Shown: piece after piece, positions 47,682 to 56,017 of the stretch
Layout of the letters: each line of letters opens with the position of its first letter
Position numbering within the stretch: the stretch's first letter is position 1
Assembly (NCBI RefSeq): GCF_001021505.1
Contig: NZ_LDPO01000003.1
Location: forward strand, 1 to 64,000
DNA: 64,000 nucleotides
Direction of reading: 5' to 3'
Source of the DNA: Mycolicibacter heraklionensis
GTDB taxonomy: Bacteria; Actinomycetota; Actinomycetes; Mycobacteriales; Mycobacteriaceae
Position numbers and translations under genes: made by a program
The notes under the pieces: model-generated
Database searches by the model: none
Told to the model about the DNA's origin: nothing
The model's input: only the letters and a program-made list of their open reading frames with translations

Positions 47682-48913
47682 CAGCACAGTTTTCGGCGCG
47701 ATCCGGGCGGACTGCGGAGGGTTCCTGGACCGAGCACTACCCGGAACTGGGCACCGGTCCGGTTTCGTTCGCCGACTCCACGTCACCCGAGTTCTTCGAG
47801 CTGGAACGTGAAGCGGTGTTCAAACGCGCCTGGCTCAACATCGGCCGCGTCGAAGAACTGCCCCAGCACGGCTGCTATGCCACCAAGGAAATCGAAGCCG
47901 CCCGAGCCTCCATCCTTCTCCTCCACACCGACGGCGGGATCCGGGCGTTTCACAACGTCTGCCCGCGGTGCGCGACCAAGCTGGCCTGGCATGACTTCCC
48001 GGATCGCGAGACCGCCGGACAGAGCGAGGCGATCACCTGCAAACGCTGCCGCCGAACCCAGGGCTTCGACGACGCCGACGCCCGCGACCTGATCGGGGTG
48101 CACTGCGAGGACTGGAACGGCTTCATCTTCGTCAACCTCGACGACGAGCCGCGCCAGGGTCTACGGGAATTCCTGGGCCCGATGATCACCGGCCTCGATG
48201 GCTACCCATTCGCGAAACTGACCGAACGCTATGACTGGGTGGCCCACAACAACAGCAACTGGAAGATCTTCGCCGACGCGTTCCAGGAGTACTACCACGT
48301 GCCGGCGCTGCACTCCCAGCAGGTGCCCGCCCAGGTGCGGGTGCCCGGTGCCGGCTTCACCTGCGGGCACTTCCAGCTCGACGGCCCGCACCGGTTGGTG
48401 TCAACCGCCGGCCGCCGCCGATGGCTGCTGCCCCCGGAATACATGTACCCGATCGAGCGGGCCACCCGCAGCGGGCTGGTCGGTCCCTGGGAAACGCCCG
48501 ACATCGGTGAGCTGCCGGCCGGGGTGAATCCCGGCGGTATCGAGCCGTGGGGGATCAGCAACTTCCAGATCTTCCCCAACACCGAGATCCTCATCTACGG
48601 CGGCTGGTACCTGCTCTACCGGTACTGGCCCACCTCACACAACACCCACCGGTTCGAGGCCCACACCTACTTCCATCCGGCGCGCACCGTGCGTGAACGC
48701 ATCGAGCACGAGGTCGCCTCGGTGGTGCTCAAAGAGTTCGCGCTGCAGGACGCGGGCATGCTCGGCGGCACCCAGGCGGCGCTGGAATACGGTGTCGTCG
48801 AGGACTTTCCGCTCAACGATCAGGAGATCCTGGTCCGCCACCTGCACAAGGTGGTCGTCGACTGGGTGGACGACTACCGGCGCGACCCTGTCGGTGCGGG
48901 AGCGGTGCGATGA
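47678..48913 (+). CDS. Rieske-oxygenase homologue with CxxC...CxxC in place of Cys2His2
   Basis: The product has 411 residues and is a clear paralogue of the 40397 oxygenase along its length. In the Rieske position it reads NVC95-P-R-C98 and TC121-K-R-C124, so both His ligands are gone and each motif carries a second Cys; the C-to-C spacing (26) is kept. The segment after the second motif is ~15 residues shorter, losing the YDLDGNL strand. Four cysteines suggest a rubredoxin-like iron or zinc-ribbon site. The mononuclear iron site is kept, with His207 and His212 in FADAFQEYYHVPALH. GTG start with ggaggag upstream; it overlaps the SDR stop and the next gene (ATGA). Confidence 0.92.
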   Translation: MTAQFSARSGRTAEGSWTEHYPELGTGPVSFADSTSPEFFELEREAVFKRAWLNIGRVEELPQHGCYATKEIEAARASILLLHTDGGIRAFHNVCPRCATKLAWHDFPDRETAGQSEAITCKRCRRTQGFDDADARDLIGVHCEDWNGFIFVNLDDEPRQGLREFLGPMITGLDGYPFAKLTERYDWVAHNNSNWKIFADAFQEYYHVPALHSQQVPAQVRVPGAGFTCGHFQLDGPHRLVSTAGRRRWLLPPEYMYPIERATRSGLVGPWETPDIGELPAGVNPGGIEPWGISNFQIFPNTEILIYGGWYLLYRYWPTSHNTHRFEAHTYFHPARTVRERIEHEVASVVLKEFALQDAGMLGGTQAALEYGVVEDFPLNDQEILVRHLHKVVVDWVDDYRRDPVGAGAVR

Positions 48914-49245
48914 CCGCCGCGCGGCTGCCGAGCGCCTTCGTCGAACTCGAGAAGTTCGCCGAAACCTGGTGTTTGCCAACCGAAACCGAACGCTTCAACC
49001 AGCGGCTGGCCAGCACCATCCCGGAGCTGCGGGAGTTCTATGACGCATTCTTCCCGAGGCTGGAGGACGCGATCGACTACTGCGACAAGTTCCCGCTCGA
49101 CGAGCTCCCCGAGGACGCCCTGAACCTGCTGCACCTGATCTATTCGCTGGTGATGGTGGCCATGGCGGTGGAGATCATGGGTCAGCCCGCACCCGTCGAT
49201 GCCGCCGACGCCGTCATGGTCCGCACCGGCTGGCCGGTTCCGTAG
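48910..49245 (+). CDS. Small protein paired with the second Rieske homologue
   Basis: The product has 111 residues and is a paralogue of the product of 41659-41997. Shared blocks are WCLPTETER (about 21-29), FYDA (about 45), RLEDAIDYCDKFPLDELPEDALNLLHLIYSLVM. ATG overlaps the Rieske stop (ATGA), so production is coupled. It is mostly helical with no signal or metal-binding motif. The role is unknown; a small subunit, assembly factor or substrate carrier for the oxygenase are all possible. Confidence 0.85.
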   Translation: MTAARLPSAFVELEKFAETWCLPTETERFNQRLASTIPELREFYDAFFPRLEDAIDYCDKFPLDELPEDALNLLHLIYSLVMVAMAVEIMGQPAPVDAADAVMVRTGWPVP

Positions 49246-49286
49246 CGGTCGCAGGAGCCAAAACCCTTGTCAGAAAGGACAGACCG

Positions 49287-50132
49287 ATGAGTCTGCTCAC
49301 CATCAATAAGCTGACGTCCTCGGTCGGTGCCGAGGTCACAGGCGTCGATCCAGAGCGCCTGTCTGCCGACGAGGGCTTGGGTGCTGCGGTGCTCGAGGCG
49401 TTGGAGGCCAACGGAGTTCTGGTCTTCCGCGGCTTGGGTATCGACCCCCGCTCCCAGGTCGCGTTCTGTGGGCGCCTCGGCAGTGTCGACCACTCCTCGG
49501 ACGGCCACCACGAGGTCGCGGGCATTTACCCGGTCACGCTGAACCACGCCAAGAACTCCTCGGCGAGTTACCTGCGCGCCACCTTCGACTGGCACATCGA
49601 CGGGTGCACACCAACCGGCGACGAATACCCGCAGAAGGCCACCGTGCTCTCGGCGGTGCAGGTCGCCGAGCGGGGCGGGGAAACCGAATTCGCCAGCTCG
49701 TACGCCGCCTACGACCTGCTCACCGACGACGAGAAGGAACGCTTTCGTGGGCTTCGCGTGGTGCACTCGCTGGAGGCGTCCCAGCGCCGCGTCACCCCCG
49801 ATCCGTCGCCGGACGAGCTGGCCCGCTGGCGGGCCCGGCCCACCCATGAACACCCGCTGGTGTGGACGCACCGCAACGGCCGCAGATCGCTGGTGCTGGG
49901 CGCCTCCACCGACTATGTCGTCGGGATGGGTCTCGACGAGGGCCGCGCGCTGCTGGATGAACTGCTGCAGCGTGCCACCTCGGCCGACCGGGTCTATCGT
50001 CACCACTGGTCGGTGGGCGACACCGTCATCTGGGACAACCGCGGTGTGTTGCACCGGGCCGCTCCCTATGACCCCGATTCTCCCCGCGAGATGCTGCGCA
50101 CCACGGTGCTCGGCGACGAGCCCATCCGGTGA
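49287..50132 (+). CDS. TauD/TfdA-family 2-oxoglutarate-dependent dioxygenase
   Basis: The product has 281 residues. The iron-binding facial triad is His103-x-Asp105 in FDWHIDG and a distal His256 in NRGVLHRA; the oxoglutarate-binding Arg lies in the C-terminal segment SPREMLRTTVLG. It hydroxylates a substrate, often next to a heteroatom. There is a good ribosome site (aaagga, ~8 nt). It is 41 bp downstream of the small protein and probably the same transcript. Confidence 0.92.
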   Translation: MSLLTINKLTSSVGAEVTGVDPERLSADEGLGAAVLEALEANGVLVFRGLGIDPRSQVAFCGRLGSVDHSSDGHHEVAGIYPVTLNHAKNSSASYLRATFDWHIDGCTPTGDEYPQKATVLSAVQVAERGGETEFASSYAAYDLLTDDEKERFRGLRVVHSLEASQRRVTPDPSPDELARWRARPTHEHPLVWTHRNGRRSLVLGASTDYVVGMGLDEGRALLDELLQRATSADRVYRHHWSVGDTVIWDNRGVLHRAAPYDPDSPREMLRTTVLGDEPIR

Positions 50133-50160
50133 CCCCGCCGTTGGTTCAGGAGGAGACGAC

Positions 50161-51303
50161 ATGACCGGGCTGTCAACGGAGAGCGAGCTGTTTGTCGCTA
50201 CGGCGCGCGCATTCCTGGACAAGACCGCGGCGCTGAGCGACTACCGCGACCTGCACGCGCGGGGCGGATCCTATGACGCCGCATGGTGGCGGCAGGCAAC
50301 CGAACTCGGTTGGGCCGGCCTGCTGGTGCCCGAGGAACTGGGCGGCGGCAGCGTCTCGGGCTGCGGCCTGCGCGACCTGGCCGCGATCGCCACGGAGATC
50401 GGACGCACCGTAGCCGCCGGGCCGCTGAACCCGGTGAGCGTGGTGCTGGCCGGTCTTGTCGACGCCGACAACCGGGGCATTCACGCGCAGAGCATCGCCG
50501 CGCTGATCGCGGGGGAGATGGTGGCGACCTGGGCCGCCGACGAACCCGGCCGGGCCTTTCGTCCCCAGCAACCGGGCCTGACCGCGACGAGGACGGTCGG
50601 CGGCTACCGGCTCAACGGGGTCAAAGATCGGGTGGAGGCCGCCGACCGTGCGGGCCTGGTGCTGATCGGTGCGCGTACCGACGACGGTGCGGTGCGCCAG
50701 TTCCTGGTCCGCACCGACAGCGCCGGAGTGCAGGTGGCGCCGCAGCCCGGCATCGATCTGGTGAAGCAGTACGCGCGCATCGAGTTCAGCGACACCGAGA
50801 TCGACGCGTCCGCGGTGGTGGGCACCGCGGCACAGACCGCCGCACTGATCGACCGGCAGACTCAGGTCGGGATCGTGCTGGTGTGCGCCGAAACCGTCGG
50901 GATCCTGGACGCCGTCATGACCATGACCGTGGCGTGGGCCCGCGACCGGTACAGCTTCGGTCGGCCGCTGGCGTCCTACCAGGCGATCAAACACCGGCTC
51001 GCCGACATGACCATGTGGCTGCATGCCTGCCGCGCGATCACCGCCGGCGCCGTGGACAAGGTGGCCGCGCGTGATCCCGACGCGGCGATGTGGGCCGGGG
51101 CCGCCAAGTCCTATCTCGGCGAACACGCCGGTCGGCTGATTCAGGAGTGCGTGCAACTGCACGGCGGAATCGGGGTCACCTGGGAACACGACCTGCACCT
51201 GTATCTGCGCCGGGCCACCCTGTACCGGAACCTGCTCGGTACTCCCGCCGAGCACCACCGGGCCATCTATGCGGCCGCCCGCAGCACGGAGCCGGCCGCA
51301 TGA
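50161..51303 (+). CDS. Acyl-CoA dehydrogenase, first of a pair
   Basis: The product has 380 residues. The acyl-CoA dehydrogenase fold has an N-terminal helical domain with WAGLLVPEELGGG (about 51-63), a middle beta domain, and a C-terminal helical domain with YSFGRPLASYQAIKHRLADM (about 264-283) and QLHGGIGVTWEHDLHLYLRRA (about 340-360), the FAD and dimer contacts. It overlaps the next gene by 4 bp. Such adjacent pairs in mycobacteria form alpha2-beta2 FadE heterotetramers in side-chain degradation of steroids and similar compounds. Ribosome site aggaggag. Confidence 0.9.
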   Translation: MTGLSTESELFVATARAFLDKTAALSDYRDLHARGGSYDAAWWRQATELGWAGLLVPEELGGGSVSGCGLRDLAAIATEIGRTVAAGPLNPVSVVLAGLVDADNRGIHAQSIAALIAGEMVATWAADEPGRAFRPQQPGLTATRTVGGYRLNGVKDRVEAADRAGLVLIGARTDDGAVRQFLVRTDSAGVQVAPQPGIDLVKQYARIEFSDTEIDASAVVGTAAQTAALIDRQTQVGIVLVCAETVGILDAVMTMTVAWARDRYSFGRPLASYQAIKHRLADMTMWLHACRAITAGAVDKVAARDPDAAMWAGAAKSYLGEHAGRLIQECVQLHGGIGVTWEHDLHLYLRRATLYRNLLGTPAEHHRAIYAAARSTEPAA

Positions 51304-52529
51304 CCGACATCACCGTCGAAGCCTTCGCCGCGTCGGCACGTGACTGGTTGGCCGCCAACATGCCGCGCCTGGACCCGCGGCACCCGCCTCGCAACGGGCG
51401 CGACGACGACGCCGCCTGGCAACGCGCACGCGAACTGCAGCGGCGGCTGTACGACGGCGGCTTCGCCGGGATCTGCTTCCCGCGCGAATACGGCGGTCTC
51501 GGTCTGGACATCAGCTACCAGAAGGCCTTCGACGCCGAGTCCGCCGGCTACGAGATGCCGCTGATCCTCAACGTCCCGACCTTCACGATCTGCTGCGCCA
51601 CGCTGCTCGACACCGGCAGTGCGGAGCAGAAACGTCGCCACATCAGCGCCGCGCTGCGCGGCGACGAGGTGCTGGTGCAGCTGCTCTCGGAGCCCAGCGG
51701 CGGGTCCGACCTGGCCGGCCTGATCACCCGCGCCGAGCCGGACGGCGACGACTGGTTGGTCAGCGGGGCCAAGACGTGGAGCACCAGTGCGTTCGCCGCC
51801 GACTTCGGGCTGCTGCTGGCCCGCACCGATTCGACGGTGCCCAAGCACGACGGGCTGACGATGTTCCTGGTGCCGATCGACGCACCCGGCGTCACCCTGC
51901 GCCGCATCGAGCAGGTCGACGGCTCCAACGAGTTCTGCGAGGAGTTCTTCGACGGGTTGCGGCTGGGGGCAGACGCGGTCGTCGGTGAGGTGAACAAGGG
52001 TTGGGACGTCGCTTCGCGGCTGCTCTACCACGAGCGTCGGGCGGTGGGGCAGGGTTCGGAGTTCGCCAGCGGGCGAGGCCCCGAACGCACCGAGATGGCC
52101 GCCGGCGACTTCCTGACCCTGGCGCACGACGCCGGCGCCGCGGACGACCCGCTGACCCAGGACCAGATCGGTCGGGTGCTGGCCCGGCGCATGGTGCGCG
52201 ACACGCTCATCGACTACGCCGGCCGCGGCATGCGCAGCGGTGCACTTCCGCCCGCCGCGGCCTCGATCATCCGGCTGTTCCACTCCGATGTCACCTACCT
52301 GGAGGTTGACACCGCCATGGCGGTCGCCGGGCCGTTGGCCGTGGTGGACGACGAGGCGCACCTGCTCAGGGCGGGCCGCCGGTATCTGTCGCGACAGACC
52401 GTGGGGCTGGGTGGCGGCAGCGACGAGATGGCGCGCAATGTCATCGCCGAACGGGTTCTGGGCCTGCCCCGGGAGTACGCCGCCGACCGCGGCGTGCCGT
52501 TCAACCAGGTGCGCCACAACCGGCTCTGA
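51300..52529 (+). CDS. Acyl-CoA dehydrogenase, second of a pair
   Basis: The product has 409 residues. It has FAGICFPREYGGLGLDISYQ (about 59-78), VQLLSEPSGGSDLAGL (FAD-contact motif, about 123-138), TWSTSAFAADFGLLLAR and the C-terminal QTVGLGGGSDEMARNVIAERVLGLPRE (the LGGGSDEMARNVIAER block is the usual FAD-binding end). The ATG overlaps the first acyl-CoA dehydrogenase stop. Together they probably make a heteromeric enzyme that desaturates a CoA-linked substrate of the cluster. It is the last gene before purM. Confidence 0.92.
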   Translation: MTDITVEAFAASARDWLAANMPRLDPRHPPRNGRDDDAAWQRARELQRRLYDGGFAGICFPREYGGLGLDISYQKAFDAESAGYEMPLILNVPTFTICCATLLDTGSAEQKRRHISAALRGDEVLVQLLSEPSGGSDLAGLITRAEPDGDDWLVSGAKTWSTSAFAADFGLLLARTDSTVPKHDGLTMFLVPIDAPGVTLRRIEQVDGSNEFCEEFFDGLRLGADAVVGEVNKGWDVASRLLYHERRAVGQGSEFASGRGPERTEMAAGDFLTLAHDAGAADDPLTQDQIGRVLARRMVRDTLIDYAGRGMRSGALPPAAASIIRLFHSDVTYLEVDTAMAVAGPLAVVDDEAHLLRAGRRYLSRQTVGLGGGSDEMARNVIAERVLGLPREYAADRGVPFNQVRHNRL

Positions 52530-52572
52530 GACCGCAAAGTCGAGCGCGATACCGTCCACAGTCGGCGACCGG

Positions 52573-52578
52573 TAGCCT
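52573..52578 (+). promoter_or_regulatory. -10 box of purM (leaderless type)
   Basis: TAGCCT ends 8 nt before the purM ATG. Confidence 0.5.
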
Positions 52579-52586
52579 TTAGCGCG

Positions 52587-53672
52587 ATGACCTCAGCAGA
52601 ATCAAGCTCCCAGGGCGTTACCTACGCATCGGCAGGAGTGGACATCGACGCCGGTGACCGGGCCGTCGAGTTGTTCAAACCGTTGGCCGCCAAGGCCACC
52701 AGGCCCGAGGTGCGGGGTGGGCTCGGCGGCTTCGCCGGCCTGTTCGCTCTGCGCAATGATTACCGTGAGCCGCTGTTGGCGTCCTCCACCGACGGCGTGG
52801 GCACCAAGCTGGCGATCGCCCAGGCGTTGGACAAACACGACACCGTCGGCATCGATCTGGTCGCTATGGTCGTCGACGACCTGGTGGTGTGTGGCGCCGA
52901 GCCGCTGTTCCTGCAGGACTACATCGCCGTCGGCCGCACCGTGCCGGAGCGGGTCGCGGCGATCGTCTCCGGGATCGCCGAGGGTTGCGTGCAGGCCGGC
53001 TGCGCGCTGCTGGGCGGGGAGACCGCCGAGCACCCCGGCCTGATGGAACCCGATCACTACGACATCTCCGCGACCGGCGTCGGCGTGGTGGAGGCCGACG
53101 ACGTGCTCGGACCGGACCGGGTCCGGCCCGGTGACGTGCTGATCGCGATGGGCTCGTCGGGCCTGCACTCCAACGGCTACTCGCTGGCGCGTGCGGTGCT
53201 GCTGGACATCGACCGGATGAATCTGGCCGGCCATGTCGAGGAATTCGGCCGCACTCTGGGTGAGGAACTGCTCGAGCCGACTCGCATCTACGCCAAGGAC
53301 TGCCTGGCGCTGGCCGCCGAGACGCAGGTGCGCACCTTCTGTCACGTGACCGGCGGCGGCTTGGCCGGCAACCTGGCCCGCGTCATCCCCGACGGGCTGA
53401 TCGCCGAGGTGGACCGTGGTACCTGGACTCCGGCTCCGGTGTTCGCGATGATCGCCCAGCGCGGACGGGTGAGCCGCGCGGAGATGGAGAAGACGTTCAA
53501 CCTGGGGGTCGGCATGGTTGCCGTCGTCGCGCCGGAGGACACCGACCGCGCGCTGGCGATCTTGACCGCCCGCCACGTCGACTGCTGGCCGCTCGGCACA
53601 GTGGCCAAGCCGGGGAAGAAGACGGAACCGGGAGACGGGGCCAGGCTCGTCGGGGAGCACCCGAGGTTCTAG
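52587..53672 (+). CDS. purM: Phosphoribosylformylglycinamidine cyclo-ligase (AIR synthetase)
   Basis: Closes the imidazole ring, FGAM plus ATP to AIR. The product has 361 residues. Motifs visible are YASAGVDIDAGDRAVE at the N-terminus, LASSTDGVGTKLAIA (about 65-79), VCGAEPLFLQDY (about 101-112) and HVTGGGLAGNLARVIP (about 252-267). In M. tuberculosis purF and purM are adjacent (Rv0808-Rv0809); here 12 kb of catabolic-type genes separate them. There is no ribosome site; a -10 box lies 8 nt upstream. Confidence 0.97.
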   Translation: MTSAESSSQGVTYASAGVDIDAGDRAVELFKPLAAKATRPEVRGGLGGFAGLFALRNDYREPLLASSTDGVGTKLAIAQALDKHDTVGIDLVAMVVDDLVVCGAEPLFLQDYIAVGRTVPERVAAIVSGIAEGCVQAGCALLGGETAEHPGLMEPDHYDISATGVGVVEADDVLGPDRVRPGDVLIAMGSSGLHSNGYSLARAVLLDIDRMNLAGHVEEFGRTLGEELLEPTRIYAKDCLALAAETQVRTFCHVTGGGLAGNLARVIPDGLIAEVDRGTWTPAPVFAMIAQRGRVSRAEMEKTFNLGVGMVAVVAPEDTDRALAILTARHVDCWPLGTVAKPGKKTEPGDGARLVGEHPRF

Positions 53673-53723
53673 GCCCTACCGTGCCGATCAGGTCCAATGC
53701 GGACCGGCGTCATGCGTGGGCGC

Positions 53724-53891
53724 TCAGCGGCGCCAGTCGTCGTCGCCGTTCCACGAGTCGTCACCGTCGGAGTCGTTGACCTCAGCCCCAGCCAGCTCAC
53801 GTTGGAGCTGGGTGAAATCGGTCGACGGTGAGCTGTATTTCAGCTCTCGAGCAACCTTGGTCTGCTTCGCCTTAGCCCGGCCGCGGCCCAT
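53724..53891 (-). CDS. DUF3073 small protein (Rv0810c-like)
   Basis: The product has 55 residues beginning MGRGRAKAKQTKVARELKYSS, the conserved DUF3073 start, with a basic N-terminal half and an acidic tail rich in Asp ending DDWRR. Found throughout actinobacteria and of unknown function; the charge split suggests nucleic-acid or ribosome contact. The start is set by this conserved sequence. It is convergent to purM. Confidence 0.85.
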   Translation of the reverse strand: MGRGRAKAKQTKVARELKYSSPSTDFTQLQRELAGAEVNDSDGDDSWNGDDDWRR

Positions 53892-54027
53892 GGGGGGACC
53901 CCCTCGCGCAATAACGGAGCGGCCCAACAAGCAGGCGGCTCCGATCTGAATGTGTTTATTGTCCTGCCGACAGCTTACCGTGCCGATCGGGGAGCTGCCG
54001 ACCTGGCCTGTGCCGGTGTGACCACGA

Positions 54028-55110
54028 TCAAAGCCGGCCCCGTAGCCGGTCAACGGCGAGCCGCCCCGCGCCCCGCACATCCGGCGGCGGCATGGATTCC
54101 GGGTCGATCACCGCACTGACCTCGGACTCGGCGCCGGTCAGCAGCGGAGTGTCGGCTGGAAGTCCGCGTTTGAGCAGCGCCAGCGCGATCGGACCCAGTT
54201 CGAAATGGTCCACCACCGTGCCCAGCCGGCCCACCGGGCGCCCACCCGAGGTGACCGGATCTCCGGTCGCGGGCCGGTCCACCGATCCATCCAGGTGCAG
54301 CAGCACCAGCATCCGGGGCGGTTTGCCCAGGTTGTGCACCCGGGCGACGGTCTCCTGCCCGCTGTAGCAGCCCTTGTCCAGGTGCACCGCGCCGACGCCG
54401 GGCCCGCCGATCCAGTTCAGCTCGTGCGGAATGCTGCGCTCGTCGGTGTCCACGCCCAGCCGCGGGCGCCGCGCTGCCACCCGGGCGGCTTCGTAGGCCC
54501 ATATTCCGGCGGGGCGCACCCCCGCCTGGGTCAGCCGACGCTGCCACCCGCTCTTGTCGGCGCGCGGTACCAGCAGTTCCAGTGTGTCGTGGCCGGGTGT
54601 TCGTCGAACGAAACCCTCGGAATCCGGAAGCGGTACCGCGGTAGCCCCGGGCGGTGCGGCCAGCCCCAGCGCGTCGAGGACGGCCGGGGCATCCCGGTCG
54701 GGACCCAGCAGCGACAGCACCGCGAGATCGACCGGCTCGGTGACGGTGACGTCCGCCCAGAACACCATCTTGCGCAGGTGTTCGGCCAAGGGCGCGCCCC
54801 GCCACGGCTCGGTGTCGAGGTAGGTCCGCTCGCTGCGATCGGTCTGGATCCAGTGATTCTGGATGTGCCCCTTGGCGTCCAAGGTCAGGTTCTCGGTGCT
54901 GGCGCCGTCGGGAAGATCGGCGACGTGCTGCGTGGACAGACTGTGCAGCCACGTCTTGCGGTCCGCGCCGCTCAGCGAGAGCACCGCCCGGTGGGAGCGA
55001 TCCACCAGCACGGCGGCGGTTTCGGCGCTGCGCTGCTCACCGAACGGGTCGCCGTAGTGCCAGATGGCGCCCGCGTCGGGGCCGGAATCGGGTGCGGGGA
55101 CGGCGGACAC
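54028..55110 (-). CDS. YgfZ/GcvT-fold folate-binding protein (Rv0811c-like)
   Basis: The product has 360 residues. The family hallmark KGCYSGQE (within LDKGCYSGQETVARV, about residues 243-257) contains the conserved Cys of YgfZ, which uses a folate in maintaining iron-sulfur enzymes. The N-terminal GcvT-like domain includes RAVLSLSGADRKTWLHSLST. GTG start at 55110. It is divergent from the aminotransferase-like gene 35 bp away. Cytosolic, no signal peptide. Confidence 0.9.
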   Translation of the reverse strand: MSAVPAPDSGPDAGAIWHYGDPFGEQRSAETAAVLVDRSHRAVLSLSGADRKTWLHSLSTQHVADLPDGASTENLTLDAKGHIQNHWIQTDRSERTYLDTEPWRGAPLAEHLRKMVFWADVTVTEPVDLAVLSLLGPDRDAPAVLDALGLAAPPGATAVPLPDSEGFVRRTPGHDTLELLVPRADKSGWQRRLTQAGVRPAGIWAYEAARVAARRPRLGVDTDERSIPHELNWIGGPGVGAVHLDKGCYSGQETVARVHNLGKPPRMLVLLHLDGSVDRPATGDPVTSGGRPVGRLGTVVDHFELGPIALALLKRGLPADTPLLTGAESEVSAVIDPESMPPPDVRGAGRLAVDRLRGRL

Positions 55111-55131
55111 GTGTCAACTCTACGGAGCCGC

Positions 55132-55137
55132 TACGCT
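55132..55137 (+). promoter_or_regulatory. -10 box before the class IV PLP enzyme gene
   Basis: TACGCT ends 8 nt before ATG 55146. Confidence 0.45.
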
Positions 55138-55145
55138 CACGGTCC

Positions 55146-56015
55146 ATGGCAGCCGAGGCCGATGTGGAAGACAGCGTCATGACGATCGTCACCGTGGGCG
55201 GCGGGCTCGCTGCGGCCGACTCCCCGCTGCTGCACGCCGACGACCTGGCCGCGCTGCGCGGCGACGGGGTCTTCGAGACGCTGCTGGTGCGCGACGGCGC
55301 CGCCTGCCTGCTCGACGCCCACCTGCGGCGACTGGCGCGATCCGCCGAGCTGATGGACCTGCCCGCTCCGAACCTCGACGACTGGCGCCGCGCCGTCGAC
55401 GAGGCGGTGCGGCAGTGGGCCGGGACGGGCGAGGGCGCGCTGCGGATGATCTACAGCCGGGGTCGGGAAAACGGCTCGGCACCAACCGCATACGTGATGC
55501 TGACTCCACTGCCGGAACGTATCGCGGACGCGCGCCGTGAGGGCGTGGCTGTGGTGACCTTGGACCGTGGTCTGTCGACGCAGGGGCTGGAGATGCCGTG
55601 GCTGCTGGCCGGCGCCAAGACGCTGTCCTACGCGGTGAACATGGCGGCGCTGCGGTACGCCGCGAAACAGGGCGCCGACGACGTCATCTTCATCAGCTCT
55701 GACGGCTTCGTCTTGGAGGGGCCGCGCTCCACGGTGGTGCTGGTGGAACCCGGACGGCTCATCACCCCGCCGTTGTCCCACCCGATCCTGCGCGGCACCA
55801 CCCAGGAGGCGCTGTTCGAGGTGGCCCGCGGCGCGGGATACCAATGCGAGTACACCCCGTTGCGGCCAGCGGACCTGGCTGCGGCGCAGGATATTTGGCT
55901 GGTCTCCAGCATCACTCTGGCGGCGCGGGTGCACACCTTGGACGGCCGAGCACTGCACCCGCGGGTGCCCGAGGAGGAATTCGCCGGACTGGTCGACACC
56001 GCGATCGGCCACTGA
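55146..56015 (+). CDS. Class IV PLP-dependent enzyme, aminodeoxychorismate-lyase-like (Rv0812)
   Basis: The product has 289 residues. Fold type IV: the PLP Lys is in LAGAKTLSYAVNM (about 158-170), GDGVFETLLV (about 39-48) is the family N-terminal motif, and DDVIFISSDGFVLEGPRSTVVLV the later signature. It could be 4-amino-4-deoxychorismate lyase (PabC, giving p-aminobenzoate) or a D-/branched-chain aminotransferase; the sequence alone does not decide. ATG 55146 is supported by the -10 box; ATG 55179 is an alternative. Confidence 0.88.
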   Translation: MAAEADVEDSVMTIVTVGGGLAAADSPLLHADDLAALRGDGVFETLLVRDGAACLLDAHLRRLARSAELMDLPAPNLDDWRRAVDEAVRQWAGTGEGALRMIYSRGRENGSAPTAYVMLTPLPERIADARREGVAVVTLDRGLSTQGLEMPWLLAGAKTLSYAVNMAALRYAAKQGADDVIFISSDGFVLEGPRSTVVLVEPGRLITPPLSHPILRGTTQEALFEVARGAGYQCEYTPLRPADLAAAQDIWLVSSITLAARVHTLDGRALHPRVPEEEFAGLVDTAIGH

Positions 56016-56017
56016 CG

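Noticed and set aside
44940..47786. One 948-codon minus-strand ORF covering the AveC-like gene and further upstream
   Set aside because: The upstream part is antisense to TetR, SDR and Rieske genes; a good ribosome site and membrane topology start at 46106.
47678..48913. Frameshift or sequencing error producing the CxxC motifs
   Set aside because: The protein aligns with its paralogue in the same frame before, between and after both motifs; substitutions, not a shifted frame, explain it, though single-strain error is not excluded.
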